64,000 nt of DNA from an uncultured Prevotellaceae bacterium (GTDB taxonomy: Bacteria > Bacteroidota > Bacteroidia > Bacteroidales > Bacteroidaceae): assembly GCA_900318885.1 (NCBI GenBank), contig ONMN01000029.1, forward strand, positions 27,850 through 91,849, written 5' to 3'. A program made the position numbers and the translations under genes. The notes under the pieces are model-generated. The model worked only from the letters and a program-made list of their open reading frames with translations. It had not been told where the DNA came from and did no database searches. This document shows positions 60,589 through 64,000 of the stretch, piece by piece. How positions within the stretch are numbered: the stretch's first letter is position 1; every line of letters begins with the position of its first letter.

Positions 60589-61881
60589 ATGAAACACTTC
60601 TTTTTACTCTTCGTCGCAGCTGTGCTCGCCGTGGGTTGTGCGCAGAAAACCGCCGACAAAAACGACTTCGTACGCGTGGAAAACGGCCACTTCGTGCGCG
60701 CGGGAAAACCTTATTATTATGTAGGGACCAATTTCTGGTATGGTGCCATCCTCGGTTCCGAGGGGCAGGGCGGCAATCGCGAACGTCTGGCGCAGGAACT
60801 CGACGCGATGAAGCGCATGGGCATCGACAACCTCCGCATCCTCGTAGGTAGCGATGGTGAGCGTGGCGTCAAGACGAAGGTCGAGCCGACGTTGCAGGAG
60901 GCCCCTGGCGTTTATAACGACACCATTCTGGCTGGTCTCGACTGGCTGTTACAGGAAATGGGCAAGCGCGATATGGTCGCCGTGCTCTACCTGAACAACT
61001 CGTGGGAGTGGAGTGGGGGATACGGCTTCTATCTCGAGCATGCTGGTGCTGGCAAACAGCCGCGCCCTGATGATGCAGGCTATCCGGCCTTCATGCAGGC
61101 CATGTCGAAATATGCCACCAACGAGAAGGCACATCAGCTGTTCTACGACTATGTGCGATTCATCATCGGTCGTACCAACCGCTATACGGGGCTGGCCTAC
61201 AAGGACGATCCCGCCATCATGTCGTGGCAGATTGGTAACGAACCGCGAGCATTCTCTACGGAGGCGCTGCCGGCCTTTGAGAAATGGATTAGCGAGGCTG
61301 CGGCACTCATTCGCGAACTCGACTCCAACCACCTCATCTCCATCGGTAGCGAGGGTTCGTGGGGTTGCGAAAACGACTACGGTTGCTGGGAGCGCATCTG
61401 TAGCGACCAGAATGTCGACTACTGCAACGTCCACCTGTGGCCTTACAACTGGGGCTGGGCAAAGCCTGACTCGCTCATCGAACATCTGCCGCGTGCCTGC
61501 GAGAATACGAAGGAGTATATCAACAAACACTTGGCCATCTGCGACCGTATCGGCAAACCCCTTGTGATGGAGGAGTTCGGCTATCCGCGCGACGGCTTCT
61601 CGTTTGCGCAGGGCAGTCCTACTACTGGTCGCGACGGATACTACCGTTACGTCTTTTCCCTTGTAGCAGATAATGCCGAGCAAGGCGGAAAATTTGCCGG
61701 ATGCAATTTCTGGGGCTGGGGCGGTTTTGCCAAACCCACCCACGAACAATGGCAGGTGGGCGACGACTACACGGGCGATCCTGCCCAGGAGGCTCAGGGC
61801 CTTAATTCCGTCTTTGCCAACGACAGCAGTACGCTTGCCGTTGTCCGCGAGCAGGTCGACAGGATGAACAAGGTGAAATAA
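60589..61881 (+). CDS. GH5 family (mannanase-like) lipoprotein
   Basis: 430 residues from the ATG at 60589. Lipoprotein signal ending LAVGC (Cys17). The (beta/alpha)8 domain opens FVRAGKPYYYVGTNFWYGA as in GH5 mannanases of subfamily 7. The acid/base is Glu218 in WQIGNEPRAF and the nucleophile Glu329 in VMEEFGYPRDG. Likely a surface or periplasmic endo-beta-mannosidase or related beta-mannan enzyme; linkage specificity is inferred. Monocistronic, followed by a strong terminator; no SusC/D genes nearby. Confidence 0.88.
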   Translation: MKHFFLLFVAAVLAVGCAQKTADKNDFVRVENGHFVRAGKPYYYVGTNFWYGAILGSEGQGGNRERLAQELDAMKRMGIDNLRILVGSDGERGVKTKVEPTLQEAPGVYNDTILAGLDWLLQEMGKRDMVAVLYLNNSWEWSGGYGFYLEHAGAGKQPRPDDAGYPAFMQAMSKYATNEKAHQLFYDYVRFIIGRTNRYTGLAYKDDPAIMSWQIGNEPRAFSTEALPAFEKWISEAAALIRELDSNHLISIGSEGSWGCENDYGCWERICSDQNVDYCNVHLWPYNWGWAKPDSLIEHLPRACENTKEYINKHLAICDRIGKPLVMEEFGYPRDGFSFAQGSPTTGRDGYYRYVFSLVADNAEQGGKFAGCNFWGWGGFAKPTHEQWQVGDDYTGDPAQEAQGLNSVFANDSSTLAVVREQVDRMNKVK

Positions 61882-61921
61882 ATAATGGGGGCGGTTCACA
61901 CCGTCCCCATTATTCTTTTTC
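61881..61921 (+). terminator. Terminator of the GH5 gene
   Basis: Stem AATAATGGGG(GCGG)/(CCG)TCCCCATTATT followed by CTTTTT; it begins at the last base of the GH5 stop codon. Confidence 0.88.
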
Positions 61922-61953
61922 TTGCTTTCTCTAAATTAGTGCTTAATCATGTG

Positions 61954-61995
61954 GAAACTTTTCTTTGCCAGCGGGAAGCTTTTCTTAGCCAGCGA
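61954..61995. repeat. 21-nt tandem repeat, two units, in the gap before greA
   Basis: Units 61954-61974 and 61975-61995 share GAA(A/G)CTTTTCTT(T/A)GCCAGCG. The surrounding gene-free stretch 61882-62253 otherwise holds the GH5 terminator, AT-rich sequence, a small inverted repeat TTGAC-GTAG-GTCAA (about 62160-62173) and the greA promoter; I see no RNA gene in it. Confidence 0.8.
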
Positions 61996-62220
61996 AACCA
62001 CAACGTAATTCAAAATAATCATATCCTAAAAACCAATTAAAATGTTAACCTAAAAACGAATCTTTTTGTCTAGTACCTCTTGTAAGACGGTGCAAAGTTA
62101 CGCAAAATGTGTGCGGACACAAAACAATTTACGTAAAATTTACGTGAACCGGCCTTCTTCTTGACGTAGGTCAAAATTAAAAAAACAGCCCCCTTTTCTT
62201 GGTATTCTATAAAAAATGAG

Positions 62221-62228
62221 TAACTTTG
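62221..62228 (+). promoter_or_regulatory. Promoter -7 box of greA
   Basis: TAACTTTG followed by CA, 25 nt before the ATG at 62254. Confidence 0.7.
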
Positions 62229-62253
62229 CAGCTCAGAAACGATAAACTAGAAT

Positions 62254-62721
62254 ATGGAATACATGTCACAAGAGGGCTACGACAAGCTCGTGGCCGAACT
62301 GAAACAGTTGGAAAACGTGGAACTGCCGCGTGTGCGCGAGGCCATTGCCGAGGCGCGTGCACAAGGCGACCTGAGCGAGAATTTCGAATATCATGCCGCC
62401 AAGCGCGAACAAGGCCGGCTCCTGAGTGAGATACGCTTCCGACAGCGCGTGCTGGAGCATGCCCGCGTACTGGATACTCCTCGTCAGGATACCGATACCA
62501 TAGGCCTGCTCGCGAAGGTTGCTATGACCAATATGGGAAATAATGCCCAGATGTCTTATACCATCGTAAATCCCCACGAAGCCAATCTCCGTGAGGGTAA
62601 GATTTCCATCAAGTCGCCCATTGGTCAGGCGTTGCTGCACAAGAAAGTCGGCGATGTCGTCGAAGTACAGGTCCCTGCAGGCATCTTGAAGCTCCGCATC
62701 GAAAGCATCAGTTATTCGTAG
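62254..62721 (+). CDS. greA: Transcription elongation factor GreA
   Basis: 155 residues: N-terminal coiled-coil finger (MSQEGYDKLVAELKQLENVE; EAIAEARAQGDLSENFEYHAAKREQG, whose acidic tip Asp/Glu residues enter the polymerase channel) and a C-terminal FKBP-like domain (about 80-155, ending SPIGQALLHKKVGDVVEVQVP). GreA rescues backtracked RNA polymerase by stimulating transcript cleavage. Full length. A porin gene starts 4 nt after its stop. Confidence 0.95.
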   Translation: MEYMSQEGYDKLVAELKQLENVELPRVREAIAEARAQGDLSENFEYHAAKREQGRLLSEIRFRQRVLEHARVLDTPRQDTDTIGLLAKVAMTNMGNNAQMSYTIVNPHEANLREGKISIKSPIGQALLHKKVGDVVEVQVPAGILKLRIESISYS

Positions 62722-62725
62722 TACG

Positions 62726-63886
62726 ATGAAGAGGAAGCTATTATTCTTTGTGTTGCTCGTGGCGGTTCTCGACGGTTGGGCGCAGGGTGGCAATATCGGT
62801 ATGGGCGGAAGCGACGATGGTGTAGCCTCTATCCTCGAAAGGCTGAATATCGTCGAGCGTAAGAACGAGGCCTTCAACATCTTCTTGAATACGACCGTGT
62901 CCTACGAAGAGCCGTTCGAAAAGGAGGAGCAGAGTGGCTTCCATGGGCGCTACATGAGGTTCGAGGCCAGAGGATTCCTCGACAAGCATTGGAGCTATCG
63001 ATTCCGTTACCAGTTGAACAAGACTTGGGAGCGGCAGGACGACGGTTTCTCCAACAGTCTGAACATCATGATGGTGAACTATCAGATTACCGACCGGCTG
63101 AGGGTGACTGGCGGTAAGTTTGCCCTCTCGATGGGCGGTTTCGAATATGACGAGAATGCCATTCAGGTGCTCGACTATTCGGACTTCTGCTCCCACATGA
63201 ATACCCTGCAGATTGGTGCGGAGGTGAGCTACGACATCGGCAAGCGACAGCTCATACAGCTCGATGTCAGCAACTGCAACAACAATTCGCTCGAAAAGGC
63301 TTACCCTGGAGCCAATCTCGAAAAGGCTCGTCGACCGCTTGGCGTCACGCTGAACTGGATTGGTAGCCGTCTGTGGGACAAGTTGGAGAACCACTGGTCG
63401 TACGGCTATTTCCACGAGGCGAAAGGTGCGTCCAACAGGTTCCTGATGTTGGGCTCGCGACTGACCATCGGCAGGTGGAAGGGCTACTTGGACTACTATC
63501 ACGCCTGGGAGGATATCGACCGTCATGGCATCGCAAGTGCCGATGCGGCCGCCGCTGGGCTGACCACCGAACCTACCACCCTCCGCGACGTGCGCTATCA
63601 GGCCTTCGTGGGTCGTCTGCAGTATCATATTACGCCCCATTGGCTCTGTTTCGTGAAAGCCTTTGCCGAGAAAGCCTCTGTGCCCGACGATCCCGTCCTG
63701 GACGACTACCGCCACAACTATGGCTATCAGGCAGCCCTGCAGTGGATTCCTGACCTCACGCAGGATGCGCGCCTCTCGTTGGCTTACGTCGGCAAAACCA
63801 CGACCTACAACGACGCCATCGGCCTCCCTAACATCTCCACCAACCGCGTGGAACTGAGCCTCATCTACCGAATCAAGATATTCTAG
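62726..63886 (+). CDS. Porin, phosphate-selective porin O/P-like
   Basis: 386 residues with a signal peptide (about 1-19, ending GWAQ). After a short charged helix (SILERLNIVERKNEAFNIF), the sequence is a series of amphipathic strands (YMRFEARGFLDKHWSYRFRY; VTGGKFALSMGGFEY) ending in an aromatic C-terminal residue (LIYRIKIF), as expected of a beta-barrel recognised by the BAM machinery. It resembles the OprO/OprP group common in this phylum. Solute unknown. Translationally close to greA (4 nt). Confidence 0.86.
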   Translation: MKRKLLFFVLLVAVLDGWAQGGNIGMGGSDDGVASILERLNIVERKNEAFNIFLNTTVSYEEPFEKEEQSGFHGRYMRFEARGFLDKHWSYRFRYQLNKTWERQDDGFSNSLNIMMVNYQITDRLRVTGGKFALSMGGFEYDENAIQVLDYSDFCSHMNTLQIGAEVSYDIGKRQLIQLDVSNCNNNSLEKAYPGANLEKARRPLGVTLNWIGSRLWDKLENHWSYGYFHEAKGASNRFLMLGSRLTIGRWKGYLDYYHAWEDIDRHGIASADAAAAGLTTEPTTLRDVRYQAFVGRLQYHITPHWLCFVKAFAEKASVPDDPVLDDYRHNYGYQAALQWIPDLTQDARLSLAYVGKTTTYNDAIGLPNISTNRVELSLIYRIKIF

Positions 63887-63931
63887 AGGAAAAAGTAAAA
63901 GATTTAAGTTTCGCATTCGCTCAACTCTTTT

Positions 63932-63963
63932 GGAGTTAAGGAGTTATGGAGTTAAGGAGTTAT
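63932..63963. repeat. Octamer tract GGAGTTAA/GGAGTTAT x4
   Basis: Alternating GGAGTTAA, GGAGTTAT, GGAGTTAA, GGAGTTAT downstream of the porin gene; another 8-nt tandem tract of the border class. Confidence 0.9.
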
Positions 63964-63967
63964 GACA

Positions 63968-64000
63968 TCAGTCTAGTATCTCCTCATCCTCCATGGAATT
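63968..64000 (-). CDS. Possible C-terminal end of a minus-strand gene (cut by window edge)
   Basis: On the minus strand the frame entering from the right edge reads NSMEDEEILD then TGA (63968-63970). An acidic tail of this kind is plausible for a real C-terminus, and the position right after a border repeat tract fits, but ten residues prove nothing. Confidence 0.3.
   Translation of the reverse strand, partial: NSMEDEEILD

Noticed and set aside
62741-63916. 391-codon minus-strand frame
   Set aside because: Mirror of the porin gene, which has a signal peptide, barrel strands and an aromatic C-terminus.

Overview
The window reads as a chromosome segment of a Bacteroidota bacterium, most likely Prevotellaceae (Prevotella/Segatella-like). 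Evidence: most transcription starts carry the Bacteroidota -7 box TAnnTTTG, usually with no Shine-Dalgarno sequence; family content is typical of the order (RNase Y, LptE/SecG set, hybrid two-component-like AraC regulator, LytTR/LytS pair, OadB/biotin carrier/OadG with a lamin-tail-like domain, TPR lipoprotein pairs). There is no phage, plasmid, CRISPR or integrase gene.

Layout. 1-6.2 kb: two unknown genes, then a division/RNA-decay operon (ZapB-like coiled coil, ZapA, RNase Y) whose last stop codon overlaps the start of a secreted GH28-GH43 pectin-degrading fusion. 6.4-12 kb (minus): tRNA-Val, SecG, a TPR-type protein, LptE and a sigma-54 activator, then PdxA and RlmN. 12.1-17.8 kb (plus): a 1211-residue GT2-DUF4922-SpoIID fusion, an AmpG-like permease and a Tyr/Asp-rich lipoprotein. 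17.8-25.2 kb (minus): one long operon TolC-MacA-MacB ATPase-permease-LytS-LytTR-CysE. 25.3-27.8 kb: a damaged tandem tRNA-Met locus, TetR, a doubly deleted fabG and queC. 28-39.5 kb: RadA, a solute-binding lipoprotein with a TPR partner, then on the minus strand KdsA-KdsD-degenerate hybrid regulator-PLD. 39.6-49.1 kb (minus): a stress/partner-switching cluster (sensor PP2C phosphatase with RsbW-like ATPase, TerB-like ABC transporter, lipoprotein, STAS, RelA/SpoT-type alarmone enzyme), ending in three consecutively broken genes (LuxR regulator, second PP2C phosphatase, VanX-like dipeptidase). 49.3-64 kb: a basic-tailed exported protein, Na+-pumping decarboxylase subunits, C1 peptidase, PanE-like reductase, MscS channel, sugar kinase, DsbD, GH5 mannanase-like lipoprotein, GreA, porin.

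The most unusual content lies between and inside genes. (1) Two conserved enzymes, RlmN and RadA, carry in-frame insertions of about 20 residues, each made of two adjacent DNA hairpins; a copy of the tRNA-Met locus has its core replaced by two perfect hairpins. (2) Degenerate tandem repeats of 7, 8 or 21 nt with different sequences sit at many gene borders and supply the stop codons of rlmN, dsbD and a lipoprotein gene; one lies inside the big GT2-DUF4922-SpoIID gene exactly at a domain junction, like a fusion scar. (3) A 74-nt-period hairpin repeat occurs at three loci and at two of them abuts the promoter of the leftward gene. (4) A one-piece membrane regulator has lost phospho-acceptor His, kinase ATPase domain and receiver Asp. 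(5) Four genes (fabG and three neighbours at 39.6-41.5 kb) have internal frame-breaking deletions, which are either real decay or an assembly problem.

Functional calls rest on recognised motifs and remembered family features; no database search was possible. Promoters were called by eye from the TAnnTTTG box.
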